A DNA stretch of 17,217 nucleotides. It comes from CAZXEJ01 sp964639895 (lineage in GTDB: Bacteria > Desulfobacterota_D > UBA1144 > Nemesobacterales > JADFKM01). The stretch's first letter is position 1; every line of letters starts with the position of its first letter. The DNA lies in contig CAZXEJ010000046.1 in NCBI GenBank assembly GCA_964639895.1, positions 1 through 17,217 of the forward strand. The letters run 5' to 3'. The notes below the pieces were generated by a model. That model ran no database searches. It was not told where the DNA came from and was given only the letters and a program-made list of their open reading frames with translations. Positions 7,216 to 17,155 of the stretch are shown in pieces. The position numbers were made by a program, and so were the translations under genes.

Positions 7216-7235
7216 GCTCCGCCGCCGGTTATATT
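7208..7235 (+). promoter_or_regulatory. Predicted sigma-70-type promoter of the DUF1232 gene
   Basis: TTGGCA (7208-7213, 5/6 to TTGACA) is followed after 16 bases by TATATT (7230-7235, 5/6 to TATAAT). It is one of the few AT-rich spots in this GC-rich region and lies 50 bases before the ATG at 7285, giving a leader of about 43 nt. Confidence 0.6.
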
Positions 7236-7242
7236 TTTAGTT

Positions 7243-7271
7243 GGGGGAGGCGAATAGCGGTGTGCTCCCCC
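7243..7271 (+). other. Leader hairpin before the DUF1232 gene
   Basis: GGGGGAG (7243-7249) can pair with CTCCCCC (7265-7271) around a 15-base loop at the 5' end of the predicted transcript. A second G run (7272-7277) next to the ribosome-binding region could compete for the same C run, so two alternative pairings are possible. This is a structural observation only. Confidence 0.3.
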
Positions 7272-7284
7272 GGGGGTAGGTTCC

Positions 7285-7698
7285 ATGGGTATCGCTGCGA
7301 GCGACGTCATCAAGAACGTGGTCGGCGGTGCCGCCTCCGTCGCGGGGGACGGCGTACGCCTGGCACGGCTGCTTCGTACTGCGGCGGGCAAGGCGCGCGC
7401 CGCCTCGGGGCCGATCGAAGCTGTGCGTGACGACGCGCTCGCCATGGTACGCATGCTGCGCGCCTGGAGGAGGCGCAGCTACACGGTGGTGCCGTGGCGC
7501 ACCGTCCTCCTCGGCGTGGGTGCACTCCTCTACTTCGTCAATCCCGCCGACCTGGTGCCGGACGCCCTGCCGGCCGTGGGCTTGGTGGACGACGCCACCG
7601 TGCTTGGTGCCGTACTGGCCGCGATAAAGAGCGATATCGAGCGCTTCCGCCGCTGGGAGGCCGAGGGCCGCAGGGATGAAGGGAGCGGGAACGGCTAG
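7285..7698 (+). CDS. YkvA/DUF1232 family small membrane protein
   Basis: The 137-residue protein contains the DUF1232 core at about 70-103: PWRTVLLGVGALLYFVNPAD, then LVPDALPAVGLVDD. The hallmark is a membrane helix ending in N/SPxDLxPD, followed by a short loop and D-D. A basic, mostly helical region precedes it (20-65), and a charged tail containing ERFRRWE follows. The domain is found in bacteria and plants; its biochemical role is not established. It has its own promoter and leader and stands between longer non-coding stretches, so it is probably a single-gene transcript. The ATG at 7285 is preceded by a G-rich, imperfect SD; the absence of homologous residues upstream supports this start. 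Confidence 0.88.
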   Translation: MGIAASDVIKNVVGGAASVAGDGVRLARLLRTAAGKARAASGPIEAVRDDALAMVRMLRAWRRRSYTVVPWRTVLLGVGALLYFVNPADLVPDALPAVGLVDDATVLGAVLAAIKSDIERFRRWEAEGRRDEGSGNG

Positions 7699-8030
7699 GG
7701 GCGCTCCATCGCCGTCTCCCGCGCCGTGCGCCGCAGCTCGGTGAGAGGCCGCCGCCGTGGACGGGACCGCTGTAAAGGCACCGACACCCCCTTTCCACCG
7801 TGCGGACCATAGAGAGCGGTTTGAAGGCGGGTGGGGACGTAGGGGGACGAACCCCGGGTCCGTAGGCCCGTGGAGTGGGCGCGGCCTGGACCGCCGCCGC
7901 GTGGGGGGCGTGCTCGGGGCGGCCCTGAGGCAGGCAATCGCAGCCCCGCCTCTAGGGGGAGGCGAATCCATCTTCCTACACCGGCGGCCGAATTCCTCTT
8001 GCGGCCGCCCCTCGGAGGGTACGAGACCGT
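7699..8030. other. GC-rich intergenic region with two hairpins
   Basis: No gene is recognisable. Two inverted repeats stand out: CGCCTC/GAGGCG around a six-base G-rich loop at about 7955-7972, and a stronger 8-bp stem at 7983-8009 just before the SD of the hydrolase gene. The short string GGGGGAGGCGAAT near 7962-7974 also occurs at 7243-7255 in the DUF1232 leader, possibly a shared leader element or coincidence. No good promoter was found. Confidence 0.5.
7983..8009 (+). other. 8-bp stem hairpin just upstream of the hydrolase SD
   Basis: GGCGGCCG (7983-7990) pairs perfectly with CGGCCGCC (8002-8009) around an 11-base loop. The loop contains CCTC, complementary to the GGAGG SD that begins five bases past the stem (8014-8018). 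It could be a leader structure affecting translation, or the tail of an upstream transcript; there is no T-tract. Confidence 0.35.
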
Positions 8031-8960
8031 ATGGGTGCAATCGAGATCGAGCGCGGCCTCTACTTCGTAGAGAGGGGCTTTCTCAATGCCAACCAGGTCG
8101 TCTTCACGGGGGGCGACGTCCCGGCCGTCGTCGATACGGGCTTCGTCGACTGTGTGGACGAGACGCTGGCCCTGATGTCCGCCCTTGGGCTTCCGCCCCA
8201 GCGGGTTGGTCTCATCGTATCCACCCACTGCCACATCGACCACGTGGGGGCCAACAGCCGCATCCATGACCTGGCCGGATGCGACGTCGCCCTCCACCCG
8301 CGTGGGGTGCGTTTCATGGCCGAGCGCGATGCGTGGGGGTGCTGGTGGAGCTACTTCGAGCAGAAGGAGCCTTTCTTCGAAGCCACCCACGGGCTGGAAG
8401 ACGGCGACACCGTGGTGCTGGGCCGCTGGGAGTGGGAGGTGCTCCACACGCCCGGCCACTCGAGCGACGGCGTCTCGCTCTACTGCAGGGAGCTGCGCAC
8501 CGTGATCACTGGCGACGCCCTCTGGGAGAGCGATACGCCCCCCATCGTCGAGAAGATAGAGGGCGAGGATGCCGCCGAGCGCGCTCTCGATACGCTGGCC
8601 CGTTTGGAGAGGCTCGATGCGGCGCTCGTCCTGCCGGGACACGGCCCGCCGTTCTCGGACCTGCGCGGCGCCGTGGCAAGGACGCGCAGGCGCCTCGAGG
8701 AGTTCAGGGCCGATCGCTCGCTGATGGGACTAGACCTGGTGAAGAAGGGGGTCGTGTTCGCGCTGCTGAGGGACGGCGAGACGAGGCGCGAGGAGCTTGT
8801 GGCGAGGCTCAGCGGTACCACGTGGGTGAGGGAGACGTGCGACCGCTACCTGGGCGGCTCTCCACGCAGGTTGCTCGAGCGCATAGTGGACGAGTTCATC
8901 GAGAAGGGTATCGTGGTGGTGAGGGGGGAAGACAGGGTGGCGACCACGGTGAGGCGCTGA
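8031..8960 (+). CDS. MBL-fold metallo-hydrolase with C-terminal helical extension
   Basis: The 309-residue protein is a metallo-beta-lactamase-fold hydrolase. The two-metal site is intact: T-H66-C-H68-I-D70-H71 in the signature HxHxDH motif, H143 in HTPGHSSD (139-146), D162 in GDALW, and H204 in PGHGP. About 100 residues follow the metal core (210-309); they are charged and helical, with a segment (about 245-300) resembling the winged-helix tail of LACTB2/glyoxalase-II-like members. Substrate cannot be predicted; glyoxalase-like thioesterase, nuclease or lactonase activities all occur in this fold. The ATG at 8031 has a GGAGG SD at 8014-8018 with a rather long 12-base spacer and a hairpin just before it. 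It ends 119 bases before the YgfZ-type gene, which has its own promoter-like element. Confidence 0.93.
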   Translation: MGAIEIERGLYFVERGFLNANQVVFTGGDVPAVVDTGFVDCVDETLALMSALGLPPQRVGLIVSTHCHIDHVGANSRIHDLAGCDVALHPRGVRFMAERDAWGCWWSYFEQKEPFFEATHGLEDGDTVVLGRWEWEVLHTPGHSSDGVSLYCRELRTVITGDALWESDTPPIVEKIEGEDAAERALDTLARLERLDAALVLPGHGPPFSDLRGAVARTRRRLEEFRADRSLMGLDLVKKGVVFALLRDGETRREELVARLSGTTWVRETCDRYLGGSPRRLLERIVDEFIEKGIVVVRGEDRVATTVRR

Positions 8961-8997
8961 GTTCCCCGCCGGGGCGGCGGCGCCTCCTGCGGCCGTT

Positions 8998-9003
8998 TAT
9001 AAT
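8998..9003 (+). promoter_or_regulatory. Consensus -10 element before ygfZ-type gene
   Basis: A perfect TATAAT sits in an isolated AT-rich patch 76 bases before the ATG of the next gene. No recognisable -35 hexamer lies at the right distance, so promoter strength is uncertain. Confidence 0.4.
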
Positions 9004-9079
9004 TATCCGTTGGGGGGTGCCGGTGCGCCGCGTTCGGGCCACCCCGGTCGAGACCTTTTCGGCGAAGGAGTCTGCGGCG

Positions 9080-10153
9080 ATGGAGAAGACGGTCCTCTAC
9101 GACGAGCACGCCCGCCTGAGGGCGCGCTTTGATAGCTACGACGGCTGGACGCTTCCGTCCGACTACGGTGACCCCGCCGGCGAGTGGCGCGCCGTGAGGG
9201 AGCGGTGCGGCGTGGCCGACCTCTCGCACCGCTCCCAGCTCAGGCTGCGCGGCCGCGACCATGTGAGGTTCCTCCAGGGGATGCTCACCAACGACGTCGC
9301 GCGCCTTCCCGCCGGCGGGGCCCTGTATGCGGCGATGCTCACTCCAAAGGGCAAGATGCTAGCCGACATGTATCTCTATCGGTGGGAGGACTCCGTGCTG
9401 CTCGACATGGAGCCCGGCATGGCCCCCTCCGTGGCCGAGAGGCTCGAGCGGTTCAAGCTCACCTTCAAGGTCGATATCGTCGACGAGAGCCAGGAGCTGG
9501 CGACGCTCCATGTGGCCGGACCCGGGGCGCGCTCACTGCTTGAGGAGGCCTCTGGTGCCGAGGTCCCCCGGGAGGGATGGGGGAAACTGGTTCTGGGCGG
9601 CGTCGAGGTGGTGGCCGCCCCGGTGGGAAGGACGGGCGAGGAGGGGTTCGATCTTTTCGTCCCCTCGCGGGCTGCGGTGCGTGTCTGGGGAGCGCTTGCC
9701 GCCGCCGGGGCCGCGCCCGTCGGGATGGAGGCCATGGAGACGCTTCGCATCGAGGCGGGCGTGCCCCGCTACGGGGTCGACATGACGGAGGCCACGATAC
9801 CCATTGAGGCGGGGATCGAGCACGCCATAAGCTACGAGAAGGGGTGCTACGTGGGCCAGGAAGTGGTGGCCCGCATACACTGGCGCGGCCACGTGAACTG
9901 GCACCTGCGCGGGCTCGTTGTGGAGAGCGCCGTCCCCCCGCCGCCCGGAGCCGACGTGGTGGACGAGGGGGACAAGCGTGTGGGTCGGGTCACGAGCTCG
10001 ACGCTTTCGCCGGCGCTGGGCAAGGCCGTGGCTCTGGGCTACGTAAGGCGCGAGCGCGCAGACGACGGGACGCGGCTCAAGGTCGACTGCGGCGGGGGCG
10101 AGGTGCGCCCTTGTCGCGTGGTCGTGCCCCCAATCGTGGGCCGCGACGGCTGA
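9080..10153 (+). CDS. ygfZ: YgfZ/GcvT-domain folate-binding protein
   Basis: This 357-residue protein carries the diagnostic YgfZ motif K254-G-C-Y-V-G-Q-E261, whose cysteine is characteristic of the family. It has a GcvT-like aminomethyltransferase fold in the first ~250 residues, including FLQGMLTNDV (64-73) and AAMLTPKGKMLADM (84-97), and a C-terminal barrel (about 275-350). YgfZ (IBA57 in mitochondria) assists synthesis or repair of certain 4Fe-4S enzymes with tetrahydrofolate; it is distinct from GcvT of the glycine cleavage system, whose partner genes are absent here. The frame is open far upstream, but homology starts at MEKTVLYDE. The ATG at 9080 has an AAGGAG SD nine bases before it, so this start was chosen. 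It ends 62 bases before the convergent PII gene. Length and motif agree with the family. Confidence 0.93.
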   Translation: MEKTVLYDEHARLRARFDSYDGWTLPSDYGDPAGEWRAVRERCGVADLSHRSQLRLRGRDHVRFLQGMLTNDVARLPAGGALYAAMLTPKGKMLADMYLYRWEDSVLLDMEPGMAPSVAERLERFKLTFKVDIVDESQELATLHVAGPGARSLLEEASGAEVPREGWGKLVLGGVEVVAAPVGRTGEEGFDLFVPSRAAVRVWGALAAAGAAPVGMEAMETLRIEAGVPRYGVDMTEATIPIEAGIEHAISYEKGCYVGQEVVARIHWRGHVNWHLRGLVVESAVPPPPGADVVDEGDKRVGRVTSSTLSPALGKAVALGYVRRERADDGTRLKVDCGGGEVRPCRVVVPPIVGRDG

Positions 10154-10186
10154 TGCGACGCCGCGCGTCCGGGCGGTTCCGCGCAA

Positions 10187-10209
10187 CGGGGCCTTCCTCC
10201 GGCGCCCCG
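10187..10209. terminator. Candidate bidirectional terminator between convergent genes
   Basis: CGGGGC (10187-10192) and GCCCCG (10204-10209) form a 6-bp GC stem around an 11-base loop in the short gap between the convergent ygfZ-type and PII genes. A pyrimidine-rich stretch follows on the plus side. The lack of a true T-tract keeps confidence low. Confidence 0.35.
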
Positions 10210-10215
10210 CTTCTC

Positions 10216-10557
10216 TCAGACGGCGTCTTCACCCCTCTCGCCGGTACGTATCCTCACTACGTCGTCGACGGGCAGGACGAATATCTTTCCGTCGCCGGGC
10301 CGGCCCGTGCGGGCGTTGCCCTCTATGAGGCGCACCACCTCGTCGACCAGGTGATCGGGCACAACCATCTCGAGCTTCACCTTCCGCGCGTAGAGGATGC
10401 CCTCTTCGACGACGGCATCCTCGGCCCCCTCGGCCCTCGTCTTGCCGAACCCCTTGACCTCGGAGACTGTTATCCCGGGGAACTCCCCGCGCTCCTTGAG
10501 CACTCCGATCACCTTCGTGAGCATGAACGGCTGTATGACGGCCTTTATCTCCTTCAT
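10216..10557 (-). CDS. PII-family signalling protein linked to metal-efflux operon
   Basis: PII proteins are trimeric cytoplasmic sensors that bind ATP/ADP, and often 2-oxoglutarate, and control partner proteins. This 113-residue member has the standard fold start MKEIKAVIQP, a T-loop (about 38-56), the B-loop TGRPGDGKIF (84-93) and the C-terminal VVRIRTGERGEDAV. The T-loop differs from GlnB/GlnK: the uridylylated Tyr51 aligns with E52, and the loop is acidic (RAEGAEDAVVEEG), so GlnD control is unlikely. It starts 20 bases after the pump gene, with a GGGAGG SD, and is last in the operon. A group of PII proteins tied to heavy-metal RND pumps has been described (PII-NG), and this fits it. A role in tuning the pump is inference. 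The open frame extends upstream but lacks homology, so the start at 10557 was chosen. Confidence 0.93.
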   Translation of the reverse strand: MKEIKAVIQPFMLTKVIGVLKERGEFPGITVSEVKGFGKTRAEGAEDAVVEEGILYARKVKLEMVVPDHLVDEVVRLIEGNARTGRPGDGKIFVLPVDDVVRIRTGERGEDAV

Positions 10558-10577
10558 CGCTTCGTGCCTCCCTGCGG

Positions 10578-13670
<3,093 letters not shown>

Positions 13671-13691
13671 GGCTCTACACTCCCTCAGCCG

Positions 13692-14924
13692 TCAGTGTGC
13701 GTCCCCTTCGGCCAGCTCCTCCTTGAGAAGGATCGATTTTATGTGGAACCCCCCTTCGACCACCACCTCGCGTCCGGGCTCGAGCCCCTCTAGCACCTCG
13801 ACGTAGCGCTCCGTGGCTCGCCCTATCCGAAGGGGGCGCGCCACGAACACGCTGCTCCCCTCCTTGACGAAGGCCACCTTGCGACCGCGCACCGTGTGGA
13901 CGGCCGTAAGCGGCACCACCACCCCGCGGCCGCCGGCCTTCTCGGGCACCGCGAGTGTGGCCGTGGCGAACATCCCCGGCTTGAGCAGCCGCCGCCGATT
14001 GGCTATCTCCACCCGCGCCCGGGCGGTGCGCGTCTCCTCGTCCACCGTATCGCTCACGTAGGTGACCTCGCCCTCGAACACCTCGTCCGGGTAGGCCTCG
14101 ACCCTCACCTTGACCTTTGCGCCCGGCCGCACGTAGGGCAGGTCCTTCTCGTGGACGGCTATCTGTATCCATACGGTCGAGAGGTCGGCTATGGTGAAGG
14201 GCTTGTCGTCGGGCCGTATCAGCTCGCCGAGCACGATGTGCTTCTCGATCACGGTCCCGGCAAAGGGCGAGAGCAGAGGGAAGTGCGAGGGGGGATGGTC
14301 GTCCCCGCCTCCCCAGCGCAGGGCATCGATCTCCTCGTCCCCGAGCCCCAGCAGGCGCAGCGCCTCGCGGCTCGCCTGCAGCTGTGTCACGGCGCGCACG
14401 TAGCGCCCCCGTGCCTCGAGGTAGTCCTTCTCTGACGAGATGTTCTGCTCCCAGAGCCGCTTCTCGCGCTCGTACTCGGCGCGGGCCACCTCGACGTCGG
14501 CCTTGGCCTTGAGGTAATCGGCCTTGGCCCGCCCGAGCTCCAGGCTGTCCAGCTCGGCCAGCACGCTGCCCTCTTCGACCTCCTGGCCCAGTACGGCCGT
14601 CACCTCCACGACGCGGCCCGCTATGCGCGGGCCCACGTGGGCTATACGGCGGCCGTTGGGCTCGATGACGGCCGTGCTCCTTATCTCGCGCCCGAGCGGC
14701 CGGACGGCGACGGGCTCGGTCTTTATGCCAAGCGACTCCACAAGGGCGGGCGGAAGCTCCACCCTGTCCGGAGACTCGTCGCCCGCCTGGTGCTCGGCCT
14801 CGGCGTGCACGCCGTCGGCCGCAGGAGGCGCCTGCCAGCCCCTGCGTCCCACAAGCAGCACGGCAATCAACACCAGTGCGGCCGCTCCCACCGTGATGGC
14901 CGTGGTTTTCTTCGTCCACTTCAT
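13692..14924 (-). CDS. czcB: Efflux RND periplasmic adaptor (membrane-fusion protein), CzcB/CusB-like
   Basis: The adaptor bridges the inner-membrane pump and the outer-membrane channel in the periplasm. The 410-residue protein begins with an N-terminal membrane anchor (MKWTKK, then a hydrophobic stretch to about 26) and a Glu/His-containing linker (HAEAEHQ). A barrel-sandwich half (IAGRVVEVTAVLGQEVEEGS) leads into a coiled-coil hairpin (about 135-190, KADYLKAKADVEVARAEYER). The second lipoyl half (SPFAGTVIEKHIV) and beta-barrel domain (PGAKVKVRVEAYPDEVFEGEV region) follow, then a membrane-proximal domain. That order is standard for the family. The ATG at 14924 lies one base after the stop codon of the upstream gene and has an AAGGGGG SD, so translation is probably coupled. 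An upstream in-frame ATG (14996) would overlap that gene and was rejected. Confidence 0.94.
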   Translation of the reverse strand: MKWTKKTTAITVGAAALVLIAVLLVGRRGWQAPPAADGVHAEAEHQAGDESPDRVELPPALVESLGIKTEPVAVRPLGREIRSTAVIEPNGRRIAHVGPRIAGRVVEVTAVLGQEVEEGSVLAELDSLELGRAKADYLKAKADVEVARAEYEREKRLWEQNISSEKDYLEARGRYVRAVTQLQASREALRLLGLGDEEIDALRWGGGDDHPPSHFPLLSPFAGTVIEKHIVLGELIRPDDKPFTIADLSTVWIQIAVHEKDLPYVRPGAKVKVRVEAYPDEVFEGEVTYVSDTVDEETRTARARVEIANRRRLLKPGMFATATLAVPEKAGGRGVVVPLTAVHTVRGRKVAFVKEGSSVFVARPLRIGRATERYVEVLEGLEPGREVVVEGGFHIKSILLKEELAEGDAH

Positions 14925-14925
14925 G

Positions 14926-16317
14926 CTACGTATCCCCCTTTTCGTTTGAAGAGTCCCCGTTCCCCGACGGTGCGCCCGACGCCGGCGAGGCCGCAAGCTC
15001 GCCGAGCGGCGTGGCCGTGAGTCTCTCGACGTCGGCCGCGGCGCGTTGGTAGCGGGCGAGGGCGTCGTTGTACTGCAAGCGCGCCTCGAACAGCGTTCGC
15101 TGCGCGTCGAGCACGTCGAGGAACCGGAACTTGCCTTGGCGGTACCCCTCGAGGATGGCCTCGTAGGCCGCCTCCGCCCCGGGCAACACGTCCGAGGTGA
15201 GCGACCCTATCTCCTCCCACGCCGCCCGCATGGCCTCGTAGGCCCCAACCAGAGCCGACGTCACGGCCGCCTCTGTGGATGCGCGCTCGTCGTCGAGCTG
15301 CGCTATGCGGTAGCGCGCCTCGAGCACCCCTCCCTGGTTGCGGTCAGCGATGGGAAGCGGTATGGAGAGCCCAACCGTAAGGGCGCTGTCGTCGGTCTCG
15401 TTGAGGCGGCGGTAGCCCACGCTCACTACCGGGTCGGGCACGCGGGCCGCCTCCGCCAGGCGCAGCGCCGTACGACGCCGCTCGCTCTCGTCGGCCCAGC
15501 GCGCGAGGTCGGGGTTGGCCGAGAGCGCCGCCTTGAGCAGCCGCTCCAGAGGCGGGACGGGAAGGACGGCGTCGAGACGGCCCCGGACGGTCTCGAAAGT
15601 AGGCTCGCTGTCACCCCAGGAAGCGGCGAGTCGGGCTCGTGCGGCGCTGAGCTGCCGGCGCGTGCGGTCGCGCTCGATCGATGCCTGCACCATCCCCAGA
15701 CGGGCCCGCTTCTCCTCGATGGGTGAGATCTGGCCCGCCTCGACGCGCTTGGCCACGGCGTCGTGCACCTTGGTGGCCAGCTCGACGATCTCATCGAGCA
15801 GCCGCAGCCGCTCCTGCAGGGCGAGAACGTCGATGAAGGCCTTGGTAGTCTGGTTGTAGACCTCCAGCCGGAGAGCCTCGTAGTCCCAGCCTGCAAGGCG
15901 GGTGTTGAGCTCCTCGAGGCGCACGCGCTTGGCCCTCTTTCCGGCGAGCAGCACGAGCTGGCTTATCTCGACCGTGGTCTCGGTCGTCTTGAACTCCCGT
16001 GTCTGGCCCGTGCCGCCGAAGTCCTCGAGCACCACCGAGAGCTCGGGGTTGGGTGGGAGGCTTGCCTGGAGGATGCGCGCCTCGCGGGCCCGCACCTCCC
16101 ATGAGAAGGAGCGCAGCCGCGGGTTGCGCATCAGCGCGAGCGCGAGCGCCCGCGGCAGCGTGAGGACGGCCGGCACGCCGTCGTCGGGTTCGGGCGGAAG
16201 GCTCCGCGTGAGCAGGGGCGGCTCGGGCGGAGCTTGCCCGCCGCCGGCCGTACCGGCGCAGCCGGCCCCCAGCAGCAGTAGTGCCAGCACGAGCAGTGTC
16301 GGCGCGATTGAACGCAT
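14926..16317 (-). CDS. czcC: TolC-family outer-membrane efflux lipoprotein, CzcC-like
   Basis: This 463-residue protein forms the outer-membrane exit duct of the tripartite pump. It starts with a lipoprotein-type signal (MRSIAPTLLVLALLLLGAGC), in which C20 would be lipidated. Two tandem outer-membrane-efflux repeats follow (about 60-240 and 270-445), rich in long Ala/Leu/Glu/Arg helices such as NPELSVVLEDFGGTG and the repeat-2 stretch GYRRLNETDD...IPLPIADRN. The final helix GYRQGKFRFLDVLDAQRTLF is typical of the TolC/CzcC family. The C-terminal 25 residues are a low-complexity Ser/Gly/Ala tail. The ATG at 16317 has a near-perfect SD GGAGGTGA five bases upstream. It ends one base before czcB, indicating tight coupling. 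The gap of 180 bases to the upstream small gene holds a strong hairpin. Confidence 0.95.
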   Translation of the reverse strand: MRSIAPTLLVLALLLLGAGCAGTAGGGQAPPEPPLLTRSLPPEPDDGVPAVLTLPRALALALMRNPRLRSFSWEVRAREARILQASLPPNPELSVVLEDFGGTGQTREFKTTETTVEISQLVLLAGKRAKRVRLEELNTRLAGWDYEALRLEVYNQTTKAFIDVLALQERLRLLDEIVELATKVHDAVAKRVEAGQISPIEEKRARLGMVQASIERDRTRRQLSAARARLAASWGDSEPTFETVRGRLDAVLPVPPLERLLKAALSANPDLARWADESERRRTALRLAEAARVPDPVVSVGYRRLNETDDSALTVGLSIPLPIADRNQGGVLEARYRIAQLDDERASTEAAVTSALVGAYEAMRAAWEEIGSLTSDVLPGAEAAYEAILEGYRQGKFRFLDVLDAQRTLFEARLQYNDALARYQRAAADVERLTATPLGELAASPASGAPSGNGDSSNEKGDT

Positions 16318-16439
16318 GCGTCACCTCCGGCTATGGAAGCTTTCGTGGTACGAATCCGCGTGAAAAACATCACAGGCGCGCGACGACGTCCGGGGTGGAC
16401 GTGCGCGGAGGCGTGAGGGGCGCGCACGGGGACGGCTCG

Positions 16440-16462
16440 CCTCTCTCCGTGCGGGAGAGAGG
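16440..16462 (-). other. 9-bp perfect hairpin between the small gene and czcC
   Basis: CCTCTCTCC (16440-16448) and GGAGAGAGG (16454-16462) form a perfect nine-pair stem with a five-base loop, about 123 bases before the czcC start. No T-run follows on the minus strand, so it is not a classic intrinsic terminator. It may be an mRNA-processing or stability element that sets different expression for the small gene and the pump genes. Confidence 0.5.
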
Positions 16463-16497
16463 AGGGACGCCGTCGGGGCGCGTCCTCTGAGGTGTGA

Positions 16498-16959
16498 TCA
16501 GCAGATGAGGACTACGGTCGTAAGGAGAGCGGTCGCGGCCTCAAGGTGAGGCGTGTGGTCCGGGGGGCGCGGCGTCTGGGAGCACTCCTCTACCAGCGTC
16601 GCCACCCAGGCCACGGGCACGTCGTGCGCAGTGGCGGCTGGTGGGGCCGGCACGGCGGCCGTTGCTCCGTCCTCCGCGGAGGTCGCAGCGGGCAGCGGGG
16701 TGTCGGAGCACGGCATGCAGCCTGAGGACGCCGCTTGATCGTCGGTGCCGCGGGCAGGGTCGTGAAGAGAGGCCTGAGCCACGGTACCCGACGGGAACGA
16801 GTCGGCGCAGCGGGCCTCGTAGGCGGGTTCTATGGCCACGTGGCCTTCTACGCCGCGGCAGAGTACTATTCCGTAGGGATAGAGCTGAGCGGCCGCCAGA
16901 TAGGCGAGCAGCATGGTTGCGATCAGCGGCCACCTGATGGAAGGCGGTCTGGGGTTCAA
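16498..16959 (-). CDS. Small exported Cys-containing protein heading the czc operon
   Basis: A 153-residue protein begins at a TTG (16959) with a GGGAGGT SD seven bases upstream; the ATG at 17034 overlaps the -35 region of the predicted promoter, so TTG is preferred. The N-terminus (MNPRPPSIRWPLIATMLLAYLAAAQLYP) has a basic start and a hydrophobic core typical of a signal peptide. The mature part contains VLCRGVEGHVAIEPAYEARC, a C81-M-P-C84-S-D86 pair, a Ser/Ala/Thr-rich linker, a further Cys (about 126) and the C-terminal tail LLTTVVLIC. Small proteins with a similar G-H-V-A-I-E segment and Cys pairs stand before czcCBA-type operons in other bacteria, from memory of such sequences; their function is not established. 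Metal binding or sensing in the periplasm is a reasonable inference from the cysteines. Confidence 0.75.
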   Translation of the reverse strand: MNPRPPSIRWPLIATMLLAYLAAAQLYPYGIVLCRGVEGHVAIEPAYEARCADSFPSGTVAQASLHDPARGTDDQAASSGCMPCSDTPLPAATSAEDGATAAVPAPPAATAHDVPVAWVATLVEECSQTPRPPDHTPHLEAATALLTTVVLIC

Positions 16960-17006
16960 GCACTCTACCTCCCGCGTGTCGTTGCGGTCGACGACGTGTC
17001 GATTCC

Positions 17007-17034
17007 AGTATAAATGAGGCCGCTCCGAATTCAA
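17007..17034 (-). promoter_or_regulatory. Predicted promoter of the metal-efflux operon
   Basis: On the minus strand TTGAAT (-35, at 17029-17034) is followed after 16 bases by TATACT (-10, at 17007-17012, 5/6 to TATAAT). The start site would be near 17000, leaving a leader of about 40 nt before the TTG start at 16959. No clear operator symmetry was noticed around it. The regulator, if any, lies outside the window. Confidence 0.55.
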
Positions 17035-17155
17035 GCGCCGCCGCGGAGGAGGGGCGGCCGTGCCGGAAGGGGGGGGTGGGGGAGCATCGGCGTGGCGGCG
17101 GACCCGCTGGCATTGCAGGTGCCACCCAGCATTTTGCGGGCGCTTCGAGGGTGGT

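Larger units (their letters stand above)
6930..7284. other. GC-rich intergenic region with a promoter at its right end
   Basis: No gene is apparent. Most of the stretch is G-rich and lacks codon structure. The right end holds a good promoter (7208-7235), a dyad overlapping its -35 element (7194-7215) and a leader hairpin (7243-7271). A small CCGGC/GCCGG inverted repeat lies near 7054-7068. Confidence 0.6.

Noticed and set aside
5862..7454. 530-residue open frame on the minus strand
   Set aside because: It overlaps three plus-strand genes with clear signals and has Arg/Pro/Gly-rich composition typical of a shadow frame.
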